From NCBI GenBank assembly GCA_027924585.1, contig BSBM01000877.1:4403501-4467500 (forward strand): a stretch of DNA of 64,000 nucleotides, in the 5' to 3' direction. A program made the position numbers and the translations under genes. The stretch's first letter is position 1. Each line of letters begins with the position of its first letter. The DNA is from Larix kaempferi. Its lineage: Eukaryota; Streptophyta; Pinopsida; Pinales; Pinaceae. The notes beneath the pieces were generated by a model. That model had not been told where the DNA came from. It was given only the letters and a program-made list of their open reading frames with translations, and did no database searches. Of the stretch, positions 23,880-36,299 are shown one piece after another.

Positions 23880-24483
23880 TGTTGAGATATTGTAACTTCA
23901 AATAATATTATATTTGTACTTTATTATTCCGGAGATGTTTCATTCCTCCGTGAAGATCTTATTGTATATCCGGAGATGTTTATTCCTCCGTCGGAATGTG
24001 GTAACTCGGGTTATTAGACTTCCCTAGTGGGGGTCGGCCCTGTATATGTTATGTGGGTCAAAGGGTTATTAGACCACCCTAGAGGGGTCGTCCCAATCAG
24101 TTGTAGTGGGGTATTTAACCCATTGGTTAAATACGAGCCTACGTGTACCTGTGTAAAATACATGTCAGTGTAGTGTATAAATAGAGGAGGTGTGTTCCTC
24201 ATTTGACACACACACTCACTTGAGAAAGGCGCACTTGTGGAGGAGAGGTCTGCTATGGTGGAGGAGGAGATCATATCTTTGGTTTGCATCTTTTTGTATT
24301 GCTGGTCATCTATATTGAGGAAGCTTTACTGGGTTTTCTACCCCATGAGGGTTTCCCAGGATAAATCTGTGTCTCTTGTGTTTATGCTATGCTTGTTGTT
24401 TCTTCAGTGATCCTGTATATGCTATTATTGTGAAATGGAATGTAATTCTGCTATTTTCAGTCTTAGCATATTAAATCTTAACA
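23880..24483 (+). repeat. Element B 5' LTR
   Basis: 604 bp, TG...CA. Contains the TATA box TATAAATAG and is about 99% identical by eye to 30464-31067. Confidence 0.95.
24176..24184 (+). promoter_or_regulatory. TATA box in B 5' LTR
   Basis: TATAAATAG in a GTGTATAAATAGAGGAGG context, expected to set transcription start about 30 bp downstream (R region). The same box is at 30760-30768 in the 3' LTR. Confidence 0.65.
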
Positions 24484-24495
24484 TGGTATTAGAGC
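24484..24495 (+). other. Element B primer-binding site
   Basis: TGGTATTAGAGC directly abuts the 5' LTR, complementary to the 3' end of initiator tRNA-Met with one mismatch from TGGTATCAGAGC. Confidence 0.85.
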
Positions 24496-24496
24496 T

Positions 24497-27400
24497 AACC
24501 TGAAGGAAGGCAAGGTATGGCACTTACGACACTTGCTTTACTTACCACAATTTGAAGGTTAGGGTTTTACATAGCAAAAACCAGTCATCTTGGAACTTTC
24601 GCTATAAATCCATTTATGCGAAGTTTCAGGGTCGGAAAAGTTTATAGGTAGAAGATAACATCCCCAGGTACCTTGTGTCCAAAGGGCACCCTCATATTCG
24701 TTGTACTTTATGAGTTATGATCAGTACAAGTTAGGGTTTCTGCCTCTTCCAGATCTCAGTCAAAATAAGGTAACCTTGGAAAAAAGGTCATAACTTGGGA
24801 TAGGAAGCTCCAAATAAAATTTTGTAAAAAGTGATAGGTAGTACACAGACTGTACTATCTCAAGAAACTTTTTCAGAGGCCGAAGGTGAACCAGTGACAC
24901 GTGGCACGCCATACAAGTTTGCTCTCCTGTTTTTATCCCATAAACAGGTGACGTTGCGACACTTGGCATAACTCTCTCTCAGAGAGTCCAATTGAGGTCA
25001 GACCTATCAGGATAGAAAGATAACAGGGCAAGATATCTCAAGAAAAGTTTTCAGAGGCCGAAGATCAAACAATGACACGTGGCATGCCGTACAAGTTCGC
25101 TCTCCTGTTTTATCCCATAAACAGGTCACGTTGCGACACTTGGCATAACTCTCTCTTAGAAAATCCAATTGAGGTCAGACCTGTCAGGATGGAAAGATGA
25201 TAGGTCAGGATACTACAGAAAACGTTTTCAGACCCTGTGGAGCAAAAATTTCAGAGTTATAGCAGAAACAATCAGGTGCATATTTCTGTCAAAACAGAAT
25301 TATTTTTGGAGCACCTTTATTCATGGCTTCCGGAATTTAGGGTTTCGGAGAAAGTTAGAATTTTTGGAATCAGAATCCACAGCTGGAAGCTCCTCAGAAA
25401 AATAAGTGTTTAGAGCCTTGGATCAAACCTTTTGATTGATCAAAAGGGTGGGCTTCATCAAACCCTAGTTCGGGATCCTGTCAAGAATATCTAGAAGTTT
25501 GAAAGGCAATTTTGAGGGGTCAATTTTTGGAGATTTCAAAATTGAAGTATGCTAGTTTGATCAGCTCAGCAAGACACATCCTTCCATTCATTCGGAAGTG
25601 TGAAAGTCAAAGATTGAATTTTTAGGGTTTCTCTAGCAAACCCTAATCAAGCTCTAGATTAAGTTTCAGGGGGAGTTGAGGCTAAGGCCTTACATAAGAA
25701 GACTACAAGAAGTCTCGACAGGTATGACTTGAGGTTCAGGTATGTATTGAAATCTGATTCTTGATTAAGTTCATAATGTGTTTGTCTTCATGTTATTTAT
25801 TAGTACAATCTTGATTAATGTTAGAATTGTCTTATCACCCTAGTAATAGTATGAATGCATGTGAATGATCGAAGACATTCATTGATTAGGGCTATATGAT
25901 TGTACTAATGCATTATGGTGTTGTATGAGGTTGATGTCGTTTGCTAACAAGATACAGGTACATCACAAAAGACAAATCAAGCTCCTTAAAACATGACAAC
26001 ATGAAGACAAAGACTCATCCATAATATTTGTTCTACTTACGAGGTATGTATGACTTTGTTATATTATGCTTAACCTATGAGACATGCAGGTTCTAGCTCA
26101 GGATCTCTAAATCATTGAAGAGATTGTTTAGGTATGTTGTACATAGCTAAGCAGATATACTAATCCAGGTATGTTTTCCTATGACAAGTTAGAATCTTAC
26201 CTTAGGATCCCTTATATAAGTATACTTGGTATGATTGGTTATGCTTATTCATAAAGTTAGTAATCAAGGGTTTATGCATATTATGTCTCTTATCTTGATG
26301 ATCTAATTAACCAGAAGAGTACTATGATCAAACAAGAATATGCAGAAGTAAAAGAAGACTTCCTTGAAACCTTGAATATTATCTATAATCATGACTATAC
26401 ATTTTCAAAGATTATTTAGAACTAGAATGTTTTGATAATATTGAGAATATATTAATGAATGTATGTCTGTGTATGAGGATGACACTAGTGCACACTTGAG
26501 CATGCACAGTGGTACAGAATGAATAGAAGTTCAAAAGACATATAAAAGATCAAGCGGGAGGCAACCACACAAACATAAAAGATAAGTATTTGAGTTTTTA
26601 TTTGAAATAGTAAATGATATTGCTTGTATGCATATTTGTATTCCTAGAATATATCATGCTGAGTGTAAACATTCATAGAGCATTGAACAGTATACTACTA
26701 ATATGCATATGATTGGTAAGTTGGACAAACATTCCATTGTTGCTTGTCTAGAATGAAACCTCTTTGCTGACATGCTGAGAGATGTGCACACTCTCAATAG
26801 TATGTTCTGGTAGAGATGGAAGGCATCTAGATAGCCACTGTATGCATACAGGATATGGAAAAATGTTGTGCCAAAGTATTGGTCAAAATAGTTACATAAC
26901 TATGTAAATGATATCTGTATGCATAATAGGTTATCATGTCAATATGATTTGATGATTATGAAGTATTACTAATCATGTACTTAATTTTTATTTGTAGGAA
27001 AGATCATGATGAATGATGAACACTGAACAAGCAATGGATGTTCAAACAAAAGGATTTACAAATCAAACACACTATAGAAGGCTTGTGAGAATCATGATAA
27101 GATGTTTGCTCCAAGTGGCTAGATAAGACCATTCTCTTAATGGTGTAATTAAAGAAGAAGTGTGAATCAGGTTCTATATGGGTACCCAGGATCGATAATC
27201 AATTGATGAGCTTAATGATCACCATGGGTGATGAGGATCTCAACCTTTGCTACAAGGTTGAATATTGTTTCTATACACAGACGATATGGTGCAGAAAGGA
27301 ACCAAAAGTTTGAATTTGTAACAATGTACTAACCAAACCTCTACCGATCCAATGTACTAACCAAACCTCTACCTCAAGTAAAGTTTTCTGAGACAAACTT

Positions 27401-27590
27401 AATATAGTTCAGAAGGACCCTCCTCGAAAGGGGGAGTGATGTGATAACTCATGATGAGATTTCCTGCATCGACAGTGAGGTCGATAATGAGGATACCTAT
27501 ATTAGTGATTCCGACAAAGAGGTTGGTGGATGGTCCTTAGATAGGGTCAAAGGTGACAAGGGGATTGCATCATCCTTGAACATATGTTCT
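24497..27590. other. Element B interior, non-coding part
   Basis: About 3.1 kb with no ORF over about 80 codons that looks like a protein. A duplicated ~180-bp stretch occurs at 24860-24990 and 25040-25165 (GTTTTCAGAGGCCGAAG, ACACGTGGCA, CATAAACAGGT, GACACTTGGCATAACTCTC). Confidence 0.6.
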
Positions 27591-28110
27591 AAAAGAGAGC
27601 TGTAGACATATGTCTTCGAGAATGAAGTCCTTGGTGGACATGATAGGATTGCATCATCCTCAAGAGAGCCGTAGACGTATGTCTTCGAGAATGAAGTTCT
27701 TGGTGAACATGTGAGGGGATTGGATCATCCCTGGACTTCAGTCCTAAAGAAGAGCCGTAGACGTATGTCTTCGAGAATGAAGTCCTTGGTGGACATGATA
27801 GGATTGCATCATCCTCAAGAGAGCCATAGACGTATGTCTTCGAGAATGAAGTTCTTGGTGAACATGTGAGGGGATTGGATCATCCCTGGACTTCAGTCCT
27901 AAAGAAGAGTCGTAGACGTATGTCTTCGAGAATGAAGTTTTTGGTGAACATGTGAGGGGATTGGATCATCCCTGGACTTCAGTCCGAAAGAAGAGCCGTA
28001 GACGTATGTCTTCGAGAATGAAGTTCTTGGTGAACATGTGAGGGGATTGGATCATCCCTGGACTTCAGTTCGAAAGAAGAGCCATAGATGTATGTCTTCA
28101 AGAATGAAGT
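27590..28110 (+). repeat. B minisatellite 1 (AGCCGTAGACGTATGTCTTCG units)
   Basis: Seven or so occurrences of GTAGACGTATGTCTTCGAGAATGAAGT, alternating with GGATTG(G/C)ATCATCC...GACTTCAGTCC segments in units of about 70-105 bp. First member of a chain of related arrays. Confidence 0.85.
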
Positions 28111-28120
28111 CCTTGGTGGA

Positions 28121-28605
28121 CGGTTGAGGATTAAGTCATCCTTGGATGTAGTCCTAAATGTACGGTTGAGGATTAAGTCATCCTTGGATGTAGTCCTAAA
28201 TGTACGGTTGAGGATTAAGTCATCCTTGGACGTGGTCCTAAATGTACGGTTGAGGATTAAGTCATCCTTGGAATAGGTCCTAAATGTACGGTTGAGGATT
28301 AAGTCATCCTTGGACGTAGGTCCTAAATGTACGGTTGAGGATTAACTCATCCTTGGACGTAGGTCCTAAATGTACGGTTGAGGATTAAGTCATCCTTGGA
28401 CGTGGTCCTAAATGTACAGTTGAGGATTAAGTCATCCTTGGATGTAGGTCCTAAATGTACGGTTGAGGATTAAGTCATCCTTGGACGTAGGTCCTAAATG
28501 TACGGTTGAGGATTAAGTCATCCTTGGACGTAGGTCCTAAATGTACGGTTGAGGATTAAGTCATCCTTGGACGTTGGTCCTAAATGTACAGTTGTGGATT
28601 AAATC
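28121..28605 (+). repeat. B minisatellite 2 (42-43 bp, ~11 copies)
   Basis: Unit GGTTGAGGATTAAGTCATCC TTGGACGTAGGTCCTAAATGTAC, repeated about eleven times with few substitutions. Confidence 0.92.
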
Positions 28606-29010
28606 ATCCTTGGACAGTAAATCCAGTAATTCCGAAAGGAAGGATAGTCCTAAATGAATTGAGTGGATTAAATCATCCTTGGATAGTAAATCTAGTAATT
28701 CCGAAAGGAAGGATAGTCCTAAATGAATTGAGTGGATTAAATCATCCTTGGACAGTAAATCCAGTAATTCCAAAAGGAAGGATAGTCCTAAATGAATTGA
28801 GTGGATTAAATCATCCTTGGACAGTAAATCCAGTAATTCCGAAAGGAAGGATAGTCCTAAATGAATTGAGTGGATTAAATCATCCTTGGACAGTAAATCC
28901 AGTAATTCCGAAAGGAAGGATAGTCCTAAATGAATTGAGTGGATTAAATCATTTTTGGACAGTAAATCCAGTAATTTTGAAAGGAAGGATAGTCCTAAAT
29001 GAGATTGAGT
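28596..29010 (+). repeat. B minisatellite 3 (69 bp, ~6 copies)
   Basis: Unit contains GGATTAAATCATCCTTGGAC, AGTAAATCCAGTAATTCC and AAGGAAGGATAGTCCTAAAT. The period is a multiple of three, giving artificial ORFs on both strands. Confidence 0.92.
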
Positions 29011-29370
29011 GGACTAATCATCCTGTAAATAGATTGGGATTGCCTCATCCCTAGACATGGTGAGATGTCTTAAACTGATAAGGACTAATCATCCTGTAAA
29101 TAGATTGGGATTGCCTCGTCCCTAGACATGGTGAGATGTCTTAAAGTGATAAGGACTAATCATCCTGTAAATAGGTTGGGATTGCCTCGTCCCTAGACAT
29201 GGTGAGATGTCTTAAAGTGATAAGGACTAATCATCCTGTAAATAGATTGGGATTGCCTCGACATGGTGAGATGTCTTAAAGTGATAAGGACTAATCATCC
29301 AGTAAATAGATTGGGATTGCCTCGTCCCTAGACATGGTGAGGTGTCTTAAAGTGATAAGGATTGATCATC
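29010..29370 (+). repeat. B minisatellite 4 (~71 bp, 5 copies)
   Basis: Unit contains GGACTAATCATCCTGTAAAT, GATTGGGATTGCCTCGTCCC and TAGACATGGTGAGATGTCTT. The fourth copy lacks GTCCCTA. Confidence 0.92.
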
Positions 29371-29590
29371 TTGTAAGTTGATCTGGATTGCATCATCCAT
29401 GGACATGAGAGTTGTCTTAAACCGAGAGGGACTGATCATCCCGTAAGTGGATCAGGATTGTATCATCCTTGGACCTATGTCCTAAAGTGAGAGGGATTGA
29501 TCATCCCGTAAGTGGATCAGGATTGTATCATCCTTGGACCTATGTCCTAAAGTGAGAGGGATTGATCATCCCGTAATTGGATCTTGTGTG
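29370..29590 (+). repeat. B minisatellite 5 (~65 bp, 3 copies)
   Basis: Unit GGGATTGATCATCCCGTAAG, TGGATCAGGATTGTATCATC, CTTGGACCTATGTCCTAAAG; still carries the GGATT...ATCATCC core of the preceding arrays. Confidence 0.9.
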
Positions 29591-29609
29591 TTGCAGGGTA
29601 TGCTGCTAT

Positions 29610-30250
29610 TGTGTATACTTGTATTGATGAGGATACTTGTATTGATGATATGTATACTTGTATTGATGAGTATACTTGTATTGATGATGTGTATACTTGT
29701 ATTGATGAGGATACTTGTATTGATGATGTGTATACTTGTATTGATGATGTGTATACTTGTATTGATGAGGATACTTGTATTAATGATATTTATACTTGTA
29801 TTGATGATGTTGTTGATCGTGATGATCTAGATGACGATGTTGTTGATCGTGATGATCTAGATGATGATGCTGCTGATCGTGATGATCTAGATGACAATGC
29901 TGCTGATCGTGATGATCTAGATGACGATGTTGTTGATCGTGTGATGACGATGCTGATGATCGTGTGATGACGATGCTGATGATCGTGTGATGACGATGCT
30001 GATGATCGTGAGATGACGATGCTGATGATAGTGAGATGACGATGCTGATGATCGTGTGATGACGATGCTGATGATCGTGTGATGACGATGCTGATGATCG
30101 TGTGATGACGATGCTGATGATTGTGTGATGACGATGCTGATGATCGTGAGATGACAATGCTGATGATCGTGAGATGACGATGCTGATGATCGTGTGATGA
30201 CGATGCTGATGATCGTGAGATGACGATGCTGATGATCATGTGATGACGAT
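29610..30250 (+). repeat. B minisatellites 6-8 (GAT-rich)
   Basis: Three successive arrays: TATACTTGTATTGATGA units of about 15-21 bp (29615-29808), a 30-bp unit GTTGTTGATCGTGATGATCT AGATGACGAT (about 29810-29940), then a ~23-bp unit GTGATGACGATGCTGATGAT CGT repeated about 13 times (29940-30250). The ORFs of 98-149 codons here are repeat artefacts. Confidence 0.9.
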
Positions 30251-30454
30251 AATCGTGAGGATCCAGATGATGATATTGTTGTAGCTGTTCAAGTGCTACA
30301 GAAGATAAAGACTCAATACTGAAGATGTCGATGTTCCAGTAACTGCTTGAGTTACTGATGATGTTGAGAAAGCTTCCAATGATTTATAGATGTATCATGT
30401 ATGATGTTGATGACTCCTTGCTTGTGCAGATGTTGTTATAATATCCTTCTCGTT

Positions 30455-30463
30455 AAGGGGGAG
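30455..30463 (+). other. Element B polypurine tract
   Basis: AAGGGGGAG immediately before the 3' LTR, expected plus-strand primer. Confidence 0.85.
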
Positions 30464-31067
30464 TGTTGAGATATTGTAACTTCAAAGAATATTATATTTG
30501 TACTTTATTATTCCGGAGATGTTTCATTCCTCTGTGAAGATCTTATTGTATATCCGTAGATGTTTATTCCTCCGTCGGAATGTGGTAACTCGGGTTATTA
30601 GACTTCCCTAGTGGGGGTCGGCCCTGTATATGTTATGTGGGTCAAAGGGTTATTAGACCACCCTAGAGGGGTCGACCCAATCAGTTGTAGTGGGGTATTT
30701 AACCCATTGGTTAAATACGAGCCTACGTGTACCTGTGTAAAATACATGTCAGTGTAGTGTATAAATAGAGGAGGTGTGTTCCTCATTTGACACACACACT
30801 CACTTGAGAAAGGCGCACTTGTGGAGGAGAGGTCTGCTATGGTGGAGGAGGAGATCATATCTTTGGTTTGCATCTTTGTGTATTGCTGGTCATCTATATT
30901 GAGGAAGCTTTACTGGGTTTTCTACCCCATGAGGGTTTCCCAGGATACATCTGTGTCTCTTGTGTTTATGCTATGCTTGTTGTTTCTTCAGTGATCCTGT
31001 ATATGCTATTATTGTGAAATGGAATGTAATGCTGCTATTTTCAGTCTTAGCATATTAAATCTTAACA
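30464..31067 (+). repeat. Element B 3' LTR
   Basis: 604 bp, TGTTGAG...TTAACA; partner of 23880-24483. TSD CATAT follows. Confidence 0.95.
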
Positions 31068-31072
31068 CATAT

Positions 31073-32317
31073 TATGTATGATTCCTAGTGTGGAGCTCAA
31101 GGCCAAGGCCCCACTAGAGAATGCTCGACCTAGAAGAGGCAAGTATTTGAAATTATGCTACCCATGTGATAGTGAACAATGGGAATTGTAAATATGCATC
31201 TTAATATAAATTCCCACAACTAGCTATGCAATGCAACAAGAGATGGGGGCATGATGTTACAAGGAAATTGGGAGGGAAATATTCAAACCCTTGAGCCAAT
31301 CAAGTCAAGCCAAGTGTTAATGAGAGAACCCATGAACCCTCAACTACCCATGTTGACTTTTGTACCCAATCATTGATTTCTCCCAAGAGTTGGTTGAGGT
31401 AGTTAATGCCTTGGGGAATGGAAGGTATGGCTGTCCAAATTCGAGTATGGGAAAACCACCCTTCCTAGATTTTCGTCTTTTGGCATCTTGGGAAAGAAAA
31501 GGGGCCACAAAATTTATCCCCAAGCCATTATTCACCTATCAGTTTGCTCCCTCATGAGTGGGGACCTTCCTGGGAAGTTCCCTCCATGGTTTTGCTGTGT
31601 TTACCTTCATTTTCCTAGCTGGGAAGGGCGTTTTTGTTGTGGCTAACAGTGGGGAAGAAGGGGAAACGATTTGGGGTTTTATTGAGGCCGTTTTGGCCCA
31701 CTGAATGCTCATACATCTGTGGGGGAAATCGGTTTTCTTCCCTGGGGTTGATTCCCTCTCCCCACAATCCATTTTTGGTGTGCCTACATTTTTGGGAAAA
31801 CCCTTGTCCATCTAGTTCCTAAGTCCCACTACTGAAAGTGTGTTCCAGATCCCATATCTGAGTTTTGGGTGCAAGAGAATGCTGGGGTTGAGTTGGGTAT
31901 CCTTTGCTTTGGGCTGTACTGTGCTTGAGGGTTCCCTTTTCCTTGTAGATATCATGCCCAGCTCAGGGGTGGTCTCTGAGTGTTGAAAGAATACAGGCCG
32001 GGAAGAGACCTATTGCTGGGAGGAACGTTGCAACGACATAGCTAGTTGTTTGGGACAGCATTGCATCAAGATGAGTATTTTATTGTGTATTTACTTCTGC
32101 AAATGTGCTAATTTGTTGACTATGTTAAATTGAATAGAAATCATGTAATATGTGTGTGGATGAGTTCATTTCTGCTGTGCATGTTTGTTTGATTTCCATC
32201 TGCACACATCTCTTTTATGGCTGTGAATCTAATGAATATGGCTGAGTTTATGAAAATCCCCATAGAATGGGATCAGGTTCCCCTCCTTACACTGGGTCCA
32301 AGGGTGGGTACATTACA
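31073..32317 (+). repeat. Element A 5' LTR, second fragment
   Basis: Continues the LTR after B's TSD; collinear with 38611-39854. Ends GGGTGGGTACATTACA. Paired ORFs at 31344-31822 and 39077-39359 are the same LTR sequence in both copies, not genes. Confidence 0.93.
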
Positions 32318-32319
32318 GA

Positions 32320-32330
32320 TGGTATCAGAG
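32320..32330 (+). other. Element A primer-binding site
   Basis: TGGTATCAGAG two bases after the LTR end, complementary to initiator tRNA-Met. Confidence 0.85.
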
Positions 32331-32439
32331 TGAAGGTTGCAACATTTGGGCCTTCATGGGCTACCTACCATAGCTTGTAGGGGTAAGTATGCTTCCTGTG
32401 CAGCATAGACCATTAAGAAAATTTTCTAAGTGTTTTTCC

Positions 32440-33190
32440 TAAATACTTGGGTGAGTCTTGTGGAGTTGAGCTGATGTGTTTCGGCGAATCTTGCTGAATT
32501 GCGCCGAAGTTTCCGGTAAAACTTGGCCAGTTGCTCCGCAAACGAAATGGCGGAAACATTAAAAGTTTTGGTCCACAACGGAAAAAAAAGTTGGTGAGTT
32601 TGCGCCACAACAGCGGAAAAAGTTGGTCAGTTTCTACCGCAGTGTCGGAAGGAATTAGCGAATTTGCGCCGCAATGTCGGAGGAAGCTGGCGAGTTTGCG
32701 CCGCACAGCGGAAAAGTTAAGAGTTTTGGGCCGAAAAGGCGGAAGAACTCAACGAGTTGGTCCACAACGACGGAAGGACTTGGCAAGTTGGTCCGAAAAA
32801 TTTCAAAATTTTTCTAAGTGTCTTTTGGTAGAAGAACTCGGCGATTTGGTCCACAACGGCGGAAGGACTTGATGACTTGGTCCAAAAAATTTAAAAAAAT
32901 TTCTCAATGTTTACGGTGGAAAGAATGCGTGAGTTTTTGCCGAAACGACGAAAGGAACTGACGAGTTTTTTTCCGAAATGGTCGACCGGAATTTTTTTAA
33001 GTTCGCCAAACTGGAAGAACTCAGATAGTTCATCCGCAATGGCGACGAAACTCAGCAAGTTCGTCCACAATGGCGGAAAAAGTTGGCTAGTTTGCACCGC
33101 AAAGTCGGAGGAAGCTGGCGAGTTTGCACCGCAACAGCGGAAAAAATTGGTGAGTTTCCACTGCAGCATGAAGCCACAAGGGGGCAAGCC
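32440..33190 (+). repeat. Degenerate ~40-bp repeats in element A
   Basis: Recurrent GTTGGTGAGTTTGCGCCGCA, CAGCGGAAAA and GGTCCACAACGGCGGAAGGA motifs, more GC-rich than surroundings. Overlapping ORFs on both strands arise from this pattern; no protein family recognised. Confidence 0.65.
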
Positions 33191-33199
33191 CCCTTGACC

Positions 33200-36160
33200 C
33201 CCGTTGTCCCCCGGAGACAGTCGTTGAAAGTGTGAAATGCATTCTTGGGATGAGAAGCAGGAATTGCATGGAAGGATTGTGGAAGCCTTATTAAAGGGAA
33301 GCCAAGAAAAGGATCAGCTATGATGTAGAGGAGGAACTCCATGTCATAATGAGGAAATTGGAAAGGGGGAATTCCTTAACTCCTCTCTTACTATTGTTTT
33401 TGTATTTTACAATTTTTATATGCATAAAAGCTATGGCATAGGAACGCTGAAAATGCAAAGGATCATATAGATGAAGTAAACGTGCACTAGTTGGCACATT
33501 AATAGATATTGCATAGTGCATACGAAGGTGTTTATGCGTGAGCATGATGTTGCATATGGGTAAAAAGGTAGTGAAGTTACACATGTAGTATTCCACTAAA
33601 GGTGTTACCTATGGTTGACGACAATGAATGTTTTGATCAGATCATAGAAGCATGATTGAAAATGTAAGAGATTGGATAAATGAGATAAATATGCACTAGA
33701 TGGCATATGAATAAACATTGCACAGTGCATGTGAACATGTTTGTGCATGTATATGATATTGCATATTGATAAAATAGTGAGGTTTTACATATGCAATGAA
33801 CCACTTAAGATAATTATTGTGGTTGCTAATAAATAGATGTGCTCGCATTGGTTGTAGGACCAAAGAAAACCGAAGCATGACTAAAGATGTGGATGATGAT
33901 TGTTGCATATGACCAACAACCTTATGAAGAAAGGATGGTGCAACAAATTTATGATCATGAGGTTGGAAAAAGGATTGTAAAGCCTTGGTAAGAGGCCAAC
34001 TGATTAGGTAACATCAAACGATGTTAATGACAGCCATGAAGGTAATAGATATTTGTGCTTAAGTGCATGGATGTTGAAAGAGGATTTGGTAATATCCCTT
34101 CAACTATGTTTAAACTATGTTGATTTTGTCCACATGTGGTATTGAGTGCTTGAATGTGAATGTCAACCTACCAAGTATGGTAAGGTGTGGGTAAGTGAAG
34201 GCAGTGAGCCTTACACCCTATAGTTTCTTAGAAACCTCGATGCATTCATATGAAATTATATCATGCCATTTGGGTAGGATGGGTGTTGAGTTTAACAACC
34301 AAAACAAGTGATGACTTATGGTCTTGTTGTAAGTGTATGCCATATGAGATAGTCATGGTTAGGCCATAATATGTTGGAATGCATAGTCTTCATGGATTAA
34401 TGCGAGGTTGCATTGAAAGGATGCGCATTAGAATATTCTATACAATCTTGTGGTTATGCATTGAATGAATGCACATTAAAGGATTATGTAAATGTTGTGA
34501 ATGTGCATGTGTATGTGTGAGTGCACATGTTGAGATGCATTGTGTGAATGCATGGTTGGGGTGTATGTTTCATTGAAATTAGATAATAGATGAAATGGTG
34601 AACTATTGATAACCCCGAGACCATTTCATGAGATTCTATGAATGCAGGAAAAGGATTGCATGAAGAAGGTAGACATGTTGATGGGCTACCAGAGTGCTCT
34701 GTGGAAGGACAAAGATTGCATGGAATGTGAAGTAATGAGTACTTACAATTTATTTAAATTGCACGGATAGTGTACCCATGTCTTGCAATTTTATTTATGA
34801 TAACAATGCATATATAGATATATACATATATGTCATTGCATTTCAAATGTTGACAGCTGAAGGTGTTTGAATTATTGAGGGTTATAATTCTGAGATCACT
34901 TCAATGACTATTGTAGCAGTGAAAGGATTATATGCATAGATACTCACAACATGTTTGGCTGATTGAATTTTCAGATTTCAGGTAGATTGTTTTGGGCATG
35001 GAAAATGTGGGTAAGTCCATGATGAAGATTCGAATCTACCATGAGAAAGAGCCAGACGATATGAGAATAGACTCATGGCTAAGCAAATCAATTCTGCAGA
35101 GGACATAATTGCAAATTCATACTTGAATTTAATTATTAATGTCATCGTTTGATTAAGGAAAATCATATTTGAATTTTATTGAAATGTTGCTGACTGTTTG
35201 GCTATTTGATAAGTGTGCTAGGTAGACACATTGCAAGAAGACCATGTGTGATGACCTGCAGAAGCCAAACTCCATGGGAAGGACCCCATGCTTTAGAAAT
35301 GGGTTTCGGGTGAAACACCGTTGCATAATTCAAGGATGACATCTCAGTTGAGATGTATGTTGGAAAACCATGAGAGTGAGATGGTAAAGCTATGCTAAGA
35401 AGGCATGTGTGGATTATGGAACGTAGGAAGATTAGGGTGGCAAACCGAAGAACTGTTGACTGAGAGAAGGGATCCCCCATTCTTCTCAAATGAAGAAAAG
35501 ATACATCTGCAAAATGAATGAGTATTATGTGACCCTAGATAAGAACATGCATGTCTAAATTATTAGGGTTAATATGCAAAGCATTCTCTACTTTATTTAT
35601 ATCGTTTCAGACTGCTTGAGTATGATTAGGGCCTACATGGCTCACATTAGAAAAGGGGGTGCACACCTTTTCTGGTGGTGAGTCATGATAGGGTTTTCAA
35701 TATTGACTACACCCTAAGGGAATGGATGCATTCCTAGTGTTTAAATACTTGATAGTGAATGTTATGGAATGTGGTTGCGATTTTGAGAAGCAATACTGAT
35801 AAGCCTGCTTATCCTTCTTGTGTTGTCATCCTACACAGATGCCAATTGGTACTACACATTAAGAGGCAAAGTGAAGAAGGGTACGGAGAAGGACTGTATA
35901 GGAATTGGCAACCTTTCTATGCTCACACTAAATAATACTGGAAGGGATGGACAAACCCAGGGAGCTGTGTAGTGAAAAGGGGTATCATCCTTATGTGAGT
36001 GGGGCCATGTTAACCTGCAGTCAAGAAAGTCACCTATAAAGTTCCTAAAAGGAACCACCGATTTGCACAAGAGAAGGAGTGGCGTCCTTGTATGAATGAA
36101 GATTTGATGTGTGTAAAGGGTTATGGTGCAAGAAGGTGTGGTGACATTGGTGAAGGCATA
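33200..36160. other. Element A interior, non-coding
   Basis: No credible coding region in about 3 kb. Short variants of TGCATAGTGCAT/GTGCACTAG words recur (33480-33760). Confidence 0.5.
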
Positions 36161-36166
36161 AAATCT

Positions 36167-36290
36167 CTATTAGGTCAGTAGTAGGAGGGTGGGCGCCAAG
36201 ACTGACTGAAAACCCTGAGATGCCTATTGGGTCAGCAGTAAGAGGGCGGGCGCCAAGACTGACTGAAAACCCTGAGATGCCTATGGCTCC
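36167..36290 (+). repeat. 57-bp tandem duplication in element A
   Basis: CTATTRGGTCAGYAGTARGA, GGGYGGGCGCCAAGACTGAC, TGAAAACCCTGAGATGC in two copies (from 36167 and 36224) with the start of a third at 36281. Confidence 0.85.
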
Positions 36291-36299
36291 ATAGTAGAA

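Larger units (their letters stand above)
23880..31067 (+). mobile_element. LTR retrotransposon B (non-autonomous), nested in A
   Basis: Bounded by perfect 5-bp TSD CATAT (23875-23879 and 31068-31072), and the flanks rejoin to the intact 3' LTR sequence of A (GTATGCATATTATGTATG). Two 604-bp LTRs (23880-24483 and 30464-31067) start TGTTGAGATATTG, end CTTAACA and differ at about seven sites, so insertion was recent compared with A. PBS TGGTATTAGAGC is at 24484-24495; PPT AAGGGGGAG at about 30455-30463. The ~6-kb interior has no gag or pol; 27.6-30.25 kb is minisatellite. It must use proteins from another element. Confidence 0.95.

Noticed and set aside
28561-29054. Repeat proteins on both strands (GLNHPWTVNPVIPKGRIVLNE and LLDLLSKDDLIHSIHLG units)
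   Set aside because: The 69-bp minisatellite has a period divisible by three, so any frame without a stop stays open. No start context or homologues recognised.
27590-29590. CRISPR-like array
   Set aside because: Repeats are contiguous without unique spacers and sit inside a plant LTR element.
29584-30239. ORFs of 98-149 codons in 29.5-30.25 kb
   Set aside because: Derived from short GAT-rich tandem units; open in several frames on both strands.
31344-31822. Candidate genes repeated at 39077-39359
   Set aside because: Same LTR sequence present in both LTRs of element A; overlapping frames on both strands.
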